A stretch of 64,000 nucleotides of DNA from CAVXFS01 sp963761115 (GCA_963761115.1 CAVXFS010000005.1:1116001-1180000), one strand, 5' to 3'; shown: positions 1 through 9,891, counted from the stretch's first letter. Made by a program: numbers and translations. Notes: a model not told the origin generated them from the letters alone.

Positions 1-667
1 TGACGGTGACCACGCTTTGCGCAATGTAGGACGGGATGCTCTTCACCAGCCGCGACGGGCGCAGGTCCTTGTTCACCCGGATCGGCACCGAGGTGATCGC
101 CATGTTCTTCTGCCCGGCCTGGATGATGGTTTCCAGCGTATAGGTGTAATCGTTGAACACCACCATGCGCTGCGCGGCGGCGCGGCTCATCGCGCGAAAA
201 CCGCTGGGCGCATCGGGGATGTCGGTCTTGCTGGCAAAGCGCACCACCCAGCTGCCGATCTTCTGCAGCAGTTTTTTCAGCGGCGAAAAATGTTCGATGG
301 TGGCGATCGGTCGTGCGCCCACGACGATATCGGCACTCTGATCCAGGATCGGGGCAGTTAGCAGGGGAATGTCGTCGGCGTTGTACTGGTTGTCGGCGTC
401 GGTGTTGACGATGACATCGGCGCCGAGGCGCAGGCACGCATCCAGCCCGGTCATGAAGGCGCGCGCCAGGCCCTGGTTGCGCGAATGGCGCACCACATGG
501 TGCACGCCATTGTCGCGGGCGACTGCGACGGTCTGGTCTTGACTGCCGTCATCGATCACCAGCCACTCGACCGATGCGAATCCGGCAACTGTGCGCGGTA
601 GCAAGGACAAGGTGACCGCGAGAGTCTCCGCTTCGTTAAAACAGGGTATCTGGATGATCAGTTTCAA
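1..667 (-). CDS. Family 2 glycosyltransferase, 3' end cut by window edge
   Basis: The minus strand reads a GT-A glycosyltransferase whose first 222 residues are visible; the C-terminus lies beyond the left edge. It opens with the family's nucleotide-binding strand (IPCFNEAETL, residues 7-16). A VIDDGS motif follows near residue 36 and the metal-binding stretch NTDADNQY near residue 83. This is the dolichyl-phosphate-mannose-synthase-like branch, which usually moves a sugar from a nucleotide donor to a polyprenyl phosphate. The start is TTG at 667, because an in-frame stop lies just upstream and no ATG is available; GGCGGA precedes it. It is divergent from the TPR-GT41 gene and fits the glycan island. 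Donor and acceptor are unknown. Confidence 0.85.
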   Translation of the reverse strand, partial: MKLIIQIPCFNEAETLAVTLSLLPRTVAGFASVEWLVIDDGSQDQTVAVARDNGVHHVVRHSRNQGLARAFMTGLDACLRLGADVIVNTDADNQYNADDIPLLTAPILDQSADIVVGARPIATIEHFSPLKKLLQKIGSWVVRFASKTDIPDAPSGFRAMSRAAAQRMVVFNDYTYTLETIIQAGQKNMAITSVPIRVNKDLRPSRLVKSIPSYIAQSVVTV

Positions 668-812
668 TGAGAAGAGTCCGCCGGTTATTTGGCGCGAACC
701 ATATCAAATCCCTACTCTGGATGCAATGCGGGGTATCCTGCCAACACTTGTTACTGGTGTTATCCTTCTGTCTTCTTGTGTTTCGCCGAGAACAGAGGCA
801 GTACGGAATACC

Positions 813-3110
813 ATGAAACCATCACAAAATCCGGCCACCCGGATCGCCGCCGAGCTGAATCTTGCGATACAGCATCATCGCGCGAATCGCCTGGCGGAAG
901 CCGAGACGATCTACCGGCAGATCCTGCGCATGGAACCCAACCATGCGCCCGCACTGCATTTGCTCGGCATGATCGCGCAGCGGGCGGGAGATATGGACAC
1001 CGCCATCGACCTGATCGGCAGGGCGATCAAGGTACAACCATCCTGTCCCCTGTACTGCGATCTCGGCTCTGCCTACCGGTCTCAGGGTAAGCTGGATGCG
1101 GCACTTGAGTGTTTTCGGCAGGCGTTATTGCTGCAGCCCGATTTTGCCGATGCCCACAACCAGATGGGCGCCACGCTGCATGCACTGGGCAGGTTCGACG
1201 AGGCGATCGGGCATTACCATCAGGTGCTTGCGCTCAGGCCCGACTATGTCGAGGTCTACAACAATCTGGGGCTTGCCTTGCAGGCGCAGGGGAAGCTGCC
1301 TGAGGCAACGGAACAATTCCAGCGCGCTATCGCGCGCCAGCCGGAATTTGCCGATGCGCACAGCAACCTGGGCAATGTACTCAGGGACCAGGGCCGGCTG
1401 GACGAAGCGATGATCCATTACAGCAAGGCAGCGCAACTCAGCCCCGACTTTGCCGACACCTTCAACAACCTAGGCACCCTTTACCTGATGCAGGGCGATC
1501 TCGATGCGGCCGCCGAGCAATACCGGCGCGCGCTGGTACTCAATCCGGCTTATTTCGAGGCGCACAACAATCTTGGGCTGGTGCATCAATCGCGGGCAGA
1601 ACTGGATGCGGCGGTCGCATGCTATCGCCAGGCGATCGCACTGAATGCCGAATTCGTCGATGCGCACAACAACCTCGGCAACGCACTGCGCAACCAGGGA
1701 AAGCTGGTCGAAGCGGTCGAACAATTCAATCGCGTGATCGCGCTCGAGCCCGGCCAGGTCGAGGTCTACAACAACCTCGGCAACGCACTGCGCAACATGG
1801 GCCGGCTGGACGAGGCGATCGCGAGTTTCGAGCAGGCGCTGCTGCTCAAGCCGGACTATGCGCAGGCATACAGCAGCCTGCTGTTCCTGCATGCCTATCA
1901 CGGCACGCTGGAACCGGCAGCGTATCTGGCGCTGGCGCGCGGCTGGGAACGTGCCTGTGTGCCGCTGGCTGAGCGGGAAGCCGCCGCCGGGCGCCGGTTC
2001 ACGCGCCTGCCGCTATCCGGCCGCCGGTTGAAGATCGGGTATGTCTCGGGTGATTTCCGCCAGCACGCAGTGAGCTATTTCATCGAACAACTGTTCGCCC
2101 GTCACGACCGTGCACGCGTGGAACTGTACGCCTACTCGACTGCCTCGGCGCGGGATGCCGTCACGGCGCGGTTGCAGGAACTGGCCGAACACTGGGTGCC
2201 GGTCGCCGGCTTGTCCGATACGGTATTGCTGGAACGCATCGAAGCGGACGGCATCGACGTGCTGATCGACCTGTCCGGCCACACCGCACATAATCGCATG
2301 GCGATGTTCGCCTGCCGCGCCGCGCCGGTGCAGGTGCATTACCTCGGCTACTTTGCCAGCACCGGGCTGAGCGAGATGGATTACTTCATCGGCGACGCCG
2401 AGTTGATCCCGCCGCAAATGGACCGGCACTTCAGCGAGCAGGTCTGGCGCCTGCCACGCATCCGCGCCAGCTACGATGCCCGGGCCGATGCACCGCAACC
2501 GGCCTGGCAACCGGATCCGGCGGGCACCATCCGGATCGGCAGTTTCAGCAACCTGGGCAAGCTGACGCCGGAGACTTTTGTGTTGTGGGCAAAAGTACTG
2601 CATGCCTTGCCGCAGGCGAAACTGTTGCTCAAGACCAAGGCACTGGTCGATGCTGCCAACCGCCAGCGTATTCTGGATACCCTGACGGAACAGGGCATCC
2701 CGCCCGGGCGCGTCGAACTGAATTCAACCGAGATCACGCCGGGATGGCGGGAACATATGGCCTACTACGACCGGCTGGATATCGTGCTCGACCCGATCGG
2801 TGCGCATGGTGGCTACACTACCAGCTGCGATGCGCTGTGGATGGGCGCGCCGGTGATCACGCTGGAGGGGGATCGCATGGCCTCGCGCATGACGGCCTCG
2901 ATCCTGTCCGCGATCGGACACCCGGAATGGATCGCGCATTCCGCAGCTGAGTATGTGGACAAGGTCGTTGCGCTGGCAACGGATGTGGCACAGCGCAAGG
3001 CGTTGCGTCCGGTCCAGCGCGGGCTGATGGCGGGCAGTTCGATTTGCGATGCCAGGGATCTCGCCATGAAGCTCGAGGATGCATATTTCGAGATGTTCGG
3101 GCGGCAATGA
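813..3110 (+). CDS. TPR-SPINDLY O-linked glycosyltransferase (GT41), copy 1
   Basis: The protein has 765 residues. Residues 1 to about 395 are 34-residue tetratricopeptide repeats with the usual NNLG and ALxLxP signatures. The rest is a GT41 (O-GlcNAc-transferase-like) domain. Visible hallmarks are SGDFRQHAVSYF with the conserved His, DLSGHT, APVQVHYLGYF, the KLTPETF strand carrying the catalytic-type Lys, and GGYTTSCDALWMGAPV. The expected activity is sugar transfer from a UDP-sugar to Ser/Thr of a protein in the cytoplasm, with the TPR superhelix selecting the target. I chose ATG 813, the first Met before the repeats. An upstream in-frame ATG at 726 would add a stretch ending LLSSC that resembles a lipobox, but that is probably coincidence. 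The target protein is unknown. Confidence 0.85.
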   Translation: MKPSQNPATRIAAELNLAIQHHRANRLAEAETIYRQILRMEPNHAPALHLLGMIAQRAGDMDTAIDLIGRAIKVQPSCPLYCDLGSAYRSQGKLDAALECFRQALLLQPDFADAHNQMGATLHALGRFDEAIGHYHQVLALRPDYVEVYNNLGLALQAQGKLPEATEQFQRAIARQPEFADAHSNLGNVLRDQGRLDEAMIHYSKAAQLSPDFADTFNNLGTLYLMQGDLDAAAEQYRRALVLNPAYFEAHNNLGLVHQSRAELDAAVACYRQAIALNAEFVDAHNNLGNALRNQGKLVEAVEQFNRVIALEPGQVEVYNNLGNALRNMGRLDEAIASFEQALLLKPDYAQAYSSLLFLHAYHGTLEPAAYLALARGWERACVPLAEREAAAGRRFTRLPLSGRRLKIGYVSGDFRQHAVSYFIEQLFARHDRARVELYAYSTASARDAVTARLQELAEHWVPVAGLSDTVLLERIEADGIDVLIDLSGHTAHNRMAMFACRAAPVQVHYLGYFASTGLSEMDYFIGDAELIPPQMDRHFSEQVWRLPRIRASYDARADAPQPAWQPDPAGTIRIGSFSNLGKLTPETFVLWAKVLHALPQAKLLLKTKALVDAANRQRILDTLTEQGIPPGRVELNSTEITPGWREHMAYYDRLDIVLDPIGAHGGYTTSCDALWMGAPVITLEGDRMASRMTASILSAIGHPEWIAHSAAEYVDKVVALATDVAQRKALRPVQRGLMAGSSICDARDLAMKLEDAYFEMFGRQ

Positions 3111-3158
3111 CATGATGGTAAAATATGCCTGACATGCTGTCCTGCAAAGGCAACTGAA

Positions 3159-5459
3159 ATTCTAAAATCACCAAAACAAACCGAAGACCAACTGCTGCAG
3201 ACTGGCCTGCAGCAACACCAGGCAGGACGACTGCGTGAAGCCGAGGCGATATATCAGCGCATACTTCAGATAGCGCCCAGAAATCCGGACGCGCTGCACT
3301 TTTCCGGATTGATCGCCTATCAGGTCGGGAATCTCGGGCGCGCTGCCGAACTGATCAGCAAGGCGCTCAGCATCAGGCCATCAGCCCAAATGTATTTCAA
3401 CCTGGCTGCAACTTTCAGGAGTCAGGGCAACCTCGCAGCGGCAATCGAGAGTTATCAGAAAACGGTCATGCTGCAGCCGGATTATGCTGAAGCTCATAAT
3501 AACCTTGGTAATGTGTACAAACAGCTGGGCAAACTGGATGTTGCTGCTGACAGCCTGCGCATGGCGTTATCGCTCAGGCCAAATTATGCGGAGGCGCACA
3601 ATAATCTGGGGAATATATACAAGGAACAGGGCAAGTTGGAGCAGGCGGTTAACTGTTTTCACAAGGCGTTGTCACTCAAGCCGGAATATGCCGAGGCATA
3701 CAACAACCTGGGAAACGTATACCGGGAGCAAGGCAAATTGGAGGACGCGCTGAACTGTTTTCACAAGACACTGATGCTAAAGCCGGGTTCTGCAGAAGCA
3801 CACAGCAATCTTGGTAATACGCTGCAAGACCAGGGCAAGCTGGATGATGCAATAATCAGTTACCAGAAAGCCCTGTCACTCAGACCGGATTACGCCGAGG
3901 CGCTCAATAATCTGGGGAACGCGTACAAGGAGCAGGGGAGGCCGGACGAGGCCGTGACCTGTTTTCAGAAAGCGCTGTCACTCAATCCGAATTCTGCCGA
4001 CACATACAACAACCTTGGCATGGCCCTGACCAGATTGAATCGACATGACGAGGCGAGTGTCAGCTACCAAAAAGCCCTTTCGATCAAGCCGGATCTGCCC
4101 TTTATGCTGGGCAATTATCTGCATGGCAAAATGCATTGCTGCGATTGGGATGGTATCGAGGATACGTTCAAGGAGATATTAAAAGATGTCGATGAGGGAA
4201 AAGCGGTGTCGGACCCATTCTGCTTGATGACGATCCCATCCTCGCCGGCACAACAAAAACGATGTGCCGAGATATATGTTCGAGAAAAATACCCTGACTC
4301 ACAGGCCACTTTGGGTGCCATTGGCAGGTATTCCCATGACAGGATCCGTATCGGTTATTTTTCTGCCGACTTCCATAATCACCCTTGTGCCTATTTAATG
4401 GCGGGGTTGTTTGAAGAGCATGACAGGTCCAGATTCGAGGTGACAGCATTTTCGTTCGGCCCGGACAGCAATGACGAAATGCGCAAACGGCTCGCCGCAT
4501 CGTTTGATCATTTTATCGATGTACGCAACCAGTCTGATATGGAAATAGCATCGCTTTCCAGACGCCTTGAAATCGATATCGCAATCGACCGCAAGGGATT
4601 TACGACATTCTGCAGAACGGGGATCTTCAGGTTGCGGGCGGCACCTGTGCAAGTCAGCTATCTGGCCTATCCCGGCACGATGGGGGCAGAATATATCGAC
4701 TATCTGGTCGCGGACTACACACTGATCCCCGAGACCAGCCAGCAGTACTACACGGAAAAGATCGCCTACCTGCCAGGCAGCTATCAGGCGAATGATGCCA
4801 AGCGGGTCATATCCGGGAAGGCGTTCAGCAGGGAAGAGGCGGGGCTGCCAGGTTCTGGTTTCGTGTTCTGCTGCTTCAACAACAACTTCAAGATCACCCC
4901 CGCCATATTCGATATCTGGATGCAACTCCTCAGGCAGGTTGAAGGCAGCGTATTGTGGTTGCTGGAATGCAATGCAAAGACGAAGCAGAATCTGCGGAAC
5001 GAGGCGGCAAGGCGTGGTGTTGCGCCGGACCGACTGGTGTTTGCCAAAAGAATGGGTCTGGCCGATCACCTGGCAAGACATCGTCTGGCAGACTTGTTTC
5101 TGGACACGTTTAATTACAACGCCCACACCACGGCGAGTGACGCCCTGTGGGCTGGCCTGCCGATAGTCACCTATCTCGGCGATACATTTGCCGGCAGGGT
5201 GGCGGCAAGTTTGCTAAACGCGATTGGCCTGCCTGAACTGATCACGCATTCCCACGAGGAATACCAGGCACTTGCGCTGAAACTTGCCACAAACCCTGAA
5301 ATGCTTGCTTCAATAAAGCAGTTGCTGGCAAAGAACAGGCTTACGCACCCATTGTTCGATACGGCGCTGTTTACCCGGCATATCGAGGATGCATATACCC
5401 AGATGTGGAAGAGGCATCAGGAGTCTCTTGCGCCAGACCATATATATGTAACTTCTTGA
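3159..5459 (+). CDS. TPR-SPINDLY O-linked glycosyltransferase (GT41), copy 2, apparent ATT start
   Basis: This is a tandem paralogue of the preceding gene, in the same reading frame. It has about eight TPRs, several nearly identical at DNA level, then a linker with HCCDWDG and a GT41 domain (SADFHNHP, APVQVSYLAYPGTMG, NNNFKITP, NAHTTASDALWAGLP). In the DLSGHT position it reads DRKGFT. Homology to copy 1 extends upstream of the first TTG (3309), to about residue LKSPKQ. The only start-like codon there is ATT at 3159, preceded by AAAGG at 3146-3150. From ATT the protein has 766 residues, matching copy 1 in length. A ten-codon ORF (ATG 3125, TGA 3155-3157) ends just before it. Either ATT is a rare start or a base change has removed an ATG. 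Confidence 0.8.
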   Translation: MLKSPKQTEDQLLQTGLQQHQAGRLREAEAIYQRILQIAPRNPDALHFSGLIAYQVGNLGRAAELISKALSIRPSAQMYFNLAATFRSQGNLAAAIESYQKTVMLQPDYAEAHNNLGNVYKQLGKLDVAADSLRMALSLRPNYAEAHNNLGNIYKEQGKLEQAVNCFHKALSLKPEYAEAYNNLGNVYREQGKLEDALNCFHKTLMLKPGSAEAHSNLGNTLQDQGKLDDAIISYQKALSLRPDYAEALNNLGNAYKEQGRPDEAVTCFQKALSLNPNSADTYNNLGMALTRLNRHDEASVSYQKALSIKPDLPFMLGNYLHGKMHCCDWDGIEDTFKEILKDVDEGKAVSDPFCLMTIPSSPAQQKRCAEIYVREKYPDSQATLGAIGRYSHDRIRIGYFSADFHNHPCAYLMAGLFEEHDRSRFEVTAFSFGPDSNDEMRKRLAASFDHFIDVRNQSDMEIASLSRRLEIDIAIDRKGFTTFCRTGIFRLRAAPVQVSYLAYPGTMGAEYIDYLVADYTLIPETSQQYYTEKIAYLPGSYQANDAKRVISGKAFSREEAGLPGSGFVFCCFNNNFKITPAIFDIWMQLLRQVEGSVLWLLECNAKTKQNLRNEAARRGVAPDRLVFAKRMGLADHLARHRLADLFLDTFNYNAHTTASDALWAGLPIVTYLGDTFAGRVAASLLNAIGLPELITHSHEEYQALALKLATNPEMLASIKQLLAKNRLTHPLFDTALFTRHIEDAYTQMWKRHQESLAPDHIYVTS

Positions 5460-5507
5460 CAGCTTTTTTCTAAACGAAGCGCGTCCTCACTTGAAAGGAA
5501 GCAACGC

Positions 5508-6290
5508 ATGGTTAGCAATATAACTCCTGCATTAGACCCGGAACTGGATCGCCGAAGTGATCAAGGACCGTCGTTTCGCTACGCAATTTATTCCCAGCAA
5601 CGATCCGGGAGTGCCTGGTTGTGCGCGCTGCTGAGTAATCTGGGGGAATTTGGCATCCCTGTTGAATATCTCAATGGGCGATTCACCCCGGAAATTTCCA
5701 GGCGTCTTTTGGGTAGCACGACCGGGTTTGATTTATCAACGTACCTGGATGCGGTTGAAAGTGTGCGAACTTCGCCCAGCGGGCGCTTTGGAATCAAAAT
5801 CCAGCCAAATCAACTTTCGGCTATCATGAAAAACGATCTGGCTGCCATGGCGAGGTTTTTTCATCGATATGATGCGATCATTTTGCTGACGCGCCAGGAT
5901 AAGCTTGCTCAGGCTGTTTCTGGCGGGATCGCCCAACTGACGGCAAATTGGCGCTCGGATGGAAAAGAGCCTGACCTATCCTCCTTCACTACTGACCAGT
6001 TGATTCGCGAAATGTCAGGAAAGCTTGCGCGCTACCTGGTTGAGGATAGTCAAATGATCTCGGTTGCGGAAGCATCGGGGCGCCCATTGCTTCATGTCAC
6101 CTATGAGCGATTAAAAGGTGATCCCGAAGGCACCCTGGAGCAGGTTGTGCGTTTTCTTGGTCTTGAAGAGGGTTTTGCTGGCTTGCCGGTGACAAAGATA
6201 GTAAATGTCCCTGGACCTCGGCCCGGCACTGTTGCTGCAGAAGTTCGTCAACTCCTTCTGGATTTTATTGAAGGGAGAGTTTCAATATAG
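5508..6290 (+). CDS. Stf0-type sulfotransferase
   Basis: The product has 260 residues and resembles the Stf0 sulfotransferases, which move a sulfuryl group from PAPS to a sugar hydroxyl (trehalose in mycobacteria). The 5'-phosphosulfate loop is visible as SQQRSGSAWLCALL near residue 29. The 3'-phosphate-binding segment (LLTRQDKLAQAVS) lies near residue 126 and a late HVTYERLKGDPEG segment near residue 198. ATG 5508 follows an AAGGAAG Shine-Dalgarno sequence. It is 48 bases after the second GT41 gene and faces the next sulfotransferase gene tail to tail. Context suggests sulfation of a surface glycan; the acceptor cannot be read from sequence. Confidence 0.82.
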   Translation: MVSNITPALDPELDRRSDQGPSFRYAIYSQQRSGSAWLCALLSNLGEFGIPVEYLNGRFTPEISRRLLGSTTGFDLSTYLDAVESVRTSPSGRFGIKIQPNQLSAIMKNDLAAMARFFHRYDAIILLTRQDKLAQAVSGGIAQLTANWRSDGKEPDLSSFTTDQLIREMSGKLARYLVEDSQMISVAEASGRPLLHVTYERLKGDPEGTLEQVVRFLGLEEGFAGLPVTKIVNVPGPRPGTVAAEVRQLLLDFIEGRVSI

Positions 6291-6429
6291 AGGATTGTTG
6301 ACGCTGAAAGCACCCAAATGATCGGCACTTTCGCTGTGCAGCGCGCGATGAGAACATCGCAAATCAAGCGGACGACTTTCCTCCCATCGCGACCCCGGTG
6401 TGTCACTTTGCAAGTGGAATGTTGTTCCT

Positions 6430-7017
6430 TCAGGCTCGATTTATAGTTGTCTTGAATGAGGGGCCTGCTGAAACTGGAGTTTCACGAGAAGAGTTGTATC
6501 GAATATTGAATTCCAATAACGCAGTATCCATATTCAATTCTGCACCGATCCAATCGCAAAACTGCGGAAAATCCTCTTTTGCTTGTTCCAGTGAAAACTC
6601 CATCTTTTTGGATTTATCCTTCAGGAAGGATTCAATATTACTGTTAACCGTATCACAGTAATCTAAACAAACTGACATGGGATCGGATTGTTCCGGGAGG
6701 CGCATGAGGATTCCATTTCCGCGATATGCCTTAATGATCCCGCCGCTATAGCGCCTGACGAAGCTAGTCGCCGTGTCTCTAGCATTCCTCTTTAAATGAA
6801 CATAGAACGCATCATTCCCATAGAACTTATCCAGTCTGCCCAATAGCCAGGAAAGTCGATTGTCTGCTTCTATATGATTGTCAGGATAGTTGAAGCGTTC
6901 GGGGCCGAGTAAGTGTGTTCTCGATTCGTGAGCCGAAGAAAAATTGGTTATGTGGCTGCATGCCCTGATGAAAGTCGTTGAACCGCACCGTCCGGTACAC
7001 AAAATGAAGATATTCAT
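6430..7017 (-). CDS. Small sulfotransferase-family protein
   Basis: The 195-residue protein begins MNIFILCTGRCGSTTFIRAC, a textbook PAPS-binding loop of cytosolic-type sulfotransferases at the very N-terminus. A plausible 3'-phosphate site is HLKRNARDTATSFVRRY near residue 74. At 195 residues it is short for the family (usually 230-300), so the acceptor-binding part is reduced. It is convergent with the Stf0-like gene, leaving a 139-base gap in which no terminator was recognised. A glycan or lipid sulfotransferase role is inferred. Confidence 0.72.
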   Translation of the reverse strand: MNIFILCTGRCGSTTFIRACSHITNFSSAHESRTHLLGPERFNYPDNHIEADNRLSWLLGRLDKFYGNDAFYVHLKRNARDTATSFVRRYSGGIIKAYRGNGILMRLPEQSDPMSVCLDYCDTVNSNIESFLKDKSKKMEFSLEQAKEDFPQFCDWIGAELNMDTALLEFNIRYNSSRETPVSAGPSFKTTINRA

Positions 7018-7187
7018 ATGGCATCCTTTGCATTTTCAGCTGTCCCGTAGATATCAGATCTAAATTTCAATTCAATAACCCCCCGCCAGTTTGCTTGTCT
7101 GCATGTTGCCCGGAAAGAAGGGCGATTGATCCCCGGCCTCTCAGATGACGGTTTTCGTATCTGAAGAAGCTATCCGGATAATGATTA

Positions 7188-7778
7188 CTAGGTTGTTATA
7201 AAGAGGTTCTCAAAAAGACTTGAAACAATGGCTGAGGTGTCTTTTATCTCCGGCACTTTGAATTTCGCCATTCTGTCATAAATTTCAACAGGTGCAATAA
7301 ATTTCTGGACAAAATGGTATTCAGGCCTGTCATTGTAGTCATCCCACAGTATCGTTGAACCGGTCTTCAGATTTATAAGCGAATATAAAAAGCAGGAAGC
7401 CCGAAAGCGGCCATCGATAAGGACCAAATCCGGGTCAAGGCCGCTTTCCTTGACTATCGTCCATGGCCTGACGTAGTAGGTTGGCCAGCTCGTAATTTGG
7501 CTCGCATCAATCGGATAACCCCATTTTCTGGTTTTGCCGATATTTGCATGCAGTAATCGAACGGTTCCGGTCAGTTTCAGCTGAGAGATCTTGGCAGCGA
7601 TATTGTCGATCCACTCCTCGCTTGAGTCGACAGATATAACGTTTGGTATACCCATACTGGCAGCGAGAGTGGTGCTTCCTCCCATGCCAAACTCCAGGTA
7701 TGTGTGTGCCCCTCGCAACGCATGAATCAGCGCATCGGTATCTGCTTCATGCATGTATGGCATTTCGAAGTCAGCCAT
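7188..7778 (-). CDS. Class I SAM-fold protein, putative methyltransferase
   Basis: The 196-residue protein carries a Rossmann-type start, YLEFGMGGSTTLAAS (residues 33-47), then VISVDSSEEW as the second strand. Further on, PDLVLIDGRFRASCFLYSL resembles the catalytic loop of class I SAM-dependent methyltransferases used in sugar and macrolide modification. Metal ligands are not obvious, so it may be a divergent or non-catalytic member. It lies between a sulfotransferase and the alginate-lyase-like fusion on the same strand. No substrate can be named. Confidence 0.6.
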   Translation of the reverse strand: MADFEMPYMHEADTDALIHALRGAHTYLEFGMGGSTTLAASMGIPNVISVDSSEEWIDNIAAKISQLKLTGTVRLLHANIGKTRKWGYPIDASQITSWPTYYVRPWTIVKESGLDPDLVLIDGRFRASCFLYSLINLKTGSTILWDDYNDRPEYHFVQKFIAPVEIYDRMAKFKVPEIKDTSAIVSSLFENLFITT

Positions 7779-7839
7779 GATCTCTAGTCGGTTCGCACGC
7801 GCATACTGTAATTCACAAGTTATTCAGGTCTAAAGTCTA

Positions 7840-9891
7840 CTACAAAACCCGACCGGGCAAAGATTTGCGGCAAAGAAACACGTCCCATTGTGGCGGCAAT
7901 CCGGTATCTGGATCGTCAACGCAAGCCTGATCCGGAGCCATGGCGGCCTTGGGTGATTCGGCATGGCTGAGAGCGCTCTCGGGTGTCAGTCGCAGCAGTG
8001 ACTCGAGCCAGCATTGGTATTTTTTGGGATCGTTTTCATATTCCTTGAAGCTCGTCATATTTGCTTTGGCAAATCGAATCATGTTCTCAATGGATTGTCC
8101 TTCCAGTCCACCATAAGACCATATATCGACTTCGACTGAACGCCCAAGGTCAGCCAGCAGTGCCCATGCGGTGATATTGAATAACGAATGGTGCAGGGGA
8201 AGAGTGCAGGCAAGTTCTTCACTTTGCGCGCCGTTTACATCACATTGCATAGCCAGTCTGAGGCTCGCGGTTCTCAGCAGGAATGAGGCATCATCGAATC
8301 GATTCGTGAACAGGGATAGCGAAGTTTTCAGCAGGTGCATCCAGGTCCCGATATTGTTTCTGGCCCCAAAGGCTCTTTGTCCCTGCTCGGACCCGTTCAG
8401 GTAATCGAGAAGTTTTGCCGCCCATAGTTTTATGGCGTCGTGTTGTGTTCCAGTAAGGGCATTGTTGGCCAGCAATGTCTTGCTCAAGCAAGGCAACATC
8501 CAGAGATCGCGAAATTCGATCAGGCCAACGTAATTCAGCGGGGCATCGGGTACTGGCACGAATTGCGCGAACAGTGCATGCGGGTTCATGCAGGTGGCTT
8601 GATCCACAAACCAGACGTCGAGTATTTTTGCCGCCCTTTGCAGATACGCATTCTGGTTGCAAAGAACGCCTGCGGCGGTCAATAAAGCAGTGTGCTGGAT
8701 ACATTCGCACAGTGCCGCCTGGTCCGTGTCCGGGTTCTGACCAGATTCGATGGCAGGAAATACGCTGGATTGCCCATTCATGCTGACCGGTTTGCCGTTA
8801 GCGCCGGGTTGTTGGCGAGGGCGGCTGAAGTAATCCTGTTTGTTTCCGCTAGGAGGTAATTCAGATTTGTCTGTGATCCGTCTGATCGTCGCTGAAAGCA
8901 GCCGTTCAGCTTTGTCTTTTAACTGAGCCAATCCGGCGACTGGATGACAGTCACCCCCTTTATTCAATACGCAATATTCATCGCCTTTGGTACCGGCATA
9001 ACTTTCCTGCAGAAACAAAGTATCAAGTTGCTGGGTGATCTGCTGGATTCCGTAGAAACGCGCCGCATATCGATTTGCCTCGTTTTTTACATTGGATGCC
9101 AGGCGATAAACCGTTCCGGACAATGTAAACCGGTTCGGTTCAATGGGGAGCAGTGGGTCCGGATGGTCCCATGCTGCCGCCTGCCAGTTCATCCACGGGC
9201 CAGGAACGCCCAGTCTTGCCAGAAGTTCCCCTTTGTTTCTGTGTCCGTAACGCAATCTTTCATCGTATCGATCGGGGGCGTCTTGCCTGAATGCGATCTG
9301 GGGTTCCTCTTTGGTGATTGCTATTTGGGCGGGATTTTTGAGGTCGTCGTTGGAATTCAGTCGAACAAGGGAAATGATGGCGTAAAGAGAATCCGGGTCG
9401 ATAGAAATGCCTTGGACAAATCGCTCCCAGACCTCAGTGGTGAAGTAGCACGACCCATCAAGCGGCAGTATCCAGGTGGCTCCAGCTTTGCCGAGTTCGA
9501 TTGCCTGGTTCCGCGCGTCATTCAGATCGATCAGGGCCAGCGATTTATGCCGGTGTATCCATTCCAGGGGGAGCGGGGGGATCCTGAAATTCTGGTTGAA
9601 AAACGGATTCAGTTCTTTCGGCATCCCGCTGGCATCAAGAAAAGTCCTTTTATAGCCCGCAGCGTCAAAAGGTATGACGTGGTATTCCTGTCCATATTCC
9701 TCGATCAGTTTTGCGAGTTGAGATTCGGCCTTTGGATCTGTAAATCGATTAAGTAGCCATCGTTTCTCGCAGCCAGGCAAAGGAGGTTCGTTTTCCAGAA
9801 TGAAGCGAAGATTGATATACGTATCCTCTGGTCCGTGTCGAGGAGGAAGGGAATTGCCAAGTATCCGATAAATTATGAAAGTGGGTTGCAT
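7840..9891 (-). CDS. Fusion of a GT-A-like domain with an alginate-lyase-like domain
   Basis: The protein has 683 residues from ATG 9891. A GTG at 9945 would add 18 poorly supported residues. Residues 1 to about 330 form a domain starting FIIYRILGNSLPPRH, with a DLNDARNQAIELG segment followed by TWILPLDGSCYF. That pairing resembles the donor site of GT-A glycosyltransferases. After a variable linker, residues about 400-640 resemble alginate lyase (PL5-like). Visible elements are FVPVPDAPLNYVGLIEFRDL, GARNNIGTWMHLLKTS in place of the usual WNNHG(T/S)W, and SEELACTLPLHHSLFN. The canonical His of the NNHG motif is Ile here, so lyase activity is uncertain. No signal peptide is seen. The pairing of a synthetic-type and a degrading-type domain in one chain is unusual. 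Confidence 0.65.
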   Translation of the reverse strand: MQPTFIIYRILGNSLPPRHGPEDTYINLRFILENEPPLPGCEKRWLLNRFTDPKAESQLAKLIEEYGQEYHVIPFDAAGYKRTFLDASGMPKELNPFFNQNFRIPPLPLEWIHRHKSLALIDLNDARNQAIELGKAGATWILPLDGSCYFTTEVWERFVQGISIDPDSLYAIISLVRLNSNDDLKNPAQIAITKEEPQIAFRQDAPDRYDERLRYGHRNKGELLARLGVPGPWMNWQAAAWDHPDPLLPIEPNRFTLSGTVYRLASNVKNEANRYAARFYGIQQITQQLDTLFLQESYAGTKGDEYCVLNKGGDCHPVAGLAQLKDKAERLLSATIRRITDKSELPPSGNKQDYFSRPRQQPGANGKPVSMNGQSSVFPAIESGQNPDTDQAALCECIQHTALLTAAGVLCNQNAYLQRAAKILDVWFVDQATCMNPHALFAQFVPVPDAPLNYVGLIEFRDLWMLPCLSKTLLANNALTGTQHDAIKLWAAKLLDYLNGSEQGQRAFGARNNIGTWMHLLKTSLSLFTNRFDDASFLLRTASLRLAMQCDVNGAQSEELACTLPLHHSLFNITAWALLADLGRSVEVDIWSYGGLEGQSIENMIRFAKANMTSFKEYENDPKKYQCWLESLLRLTPESALSHAESPKAAMAPDQACVDDPDTGLPPQWDVFLCRKSLPGRVL

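Noticed and set aside
726..812. Lipoprotein-like N-terminal extension (LLSSC) of the first GT41 protein
   Set aside because: GT41 enzymes act in the cytoplasm on nucleotide sugars and the paralogue has no such extension; ATG 813 fits better.
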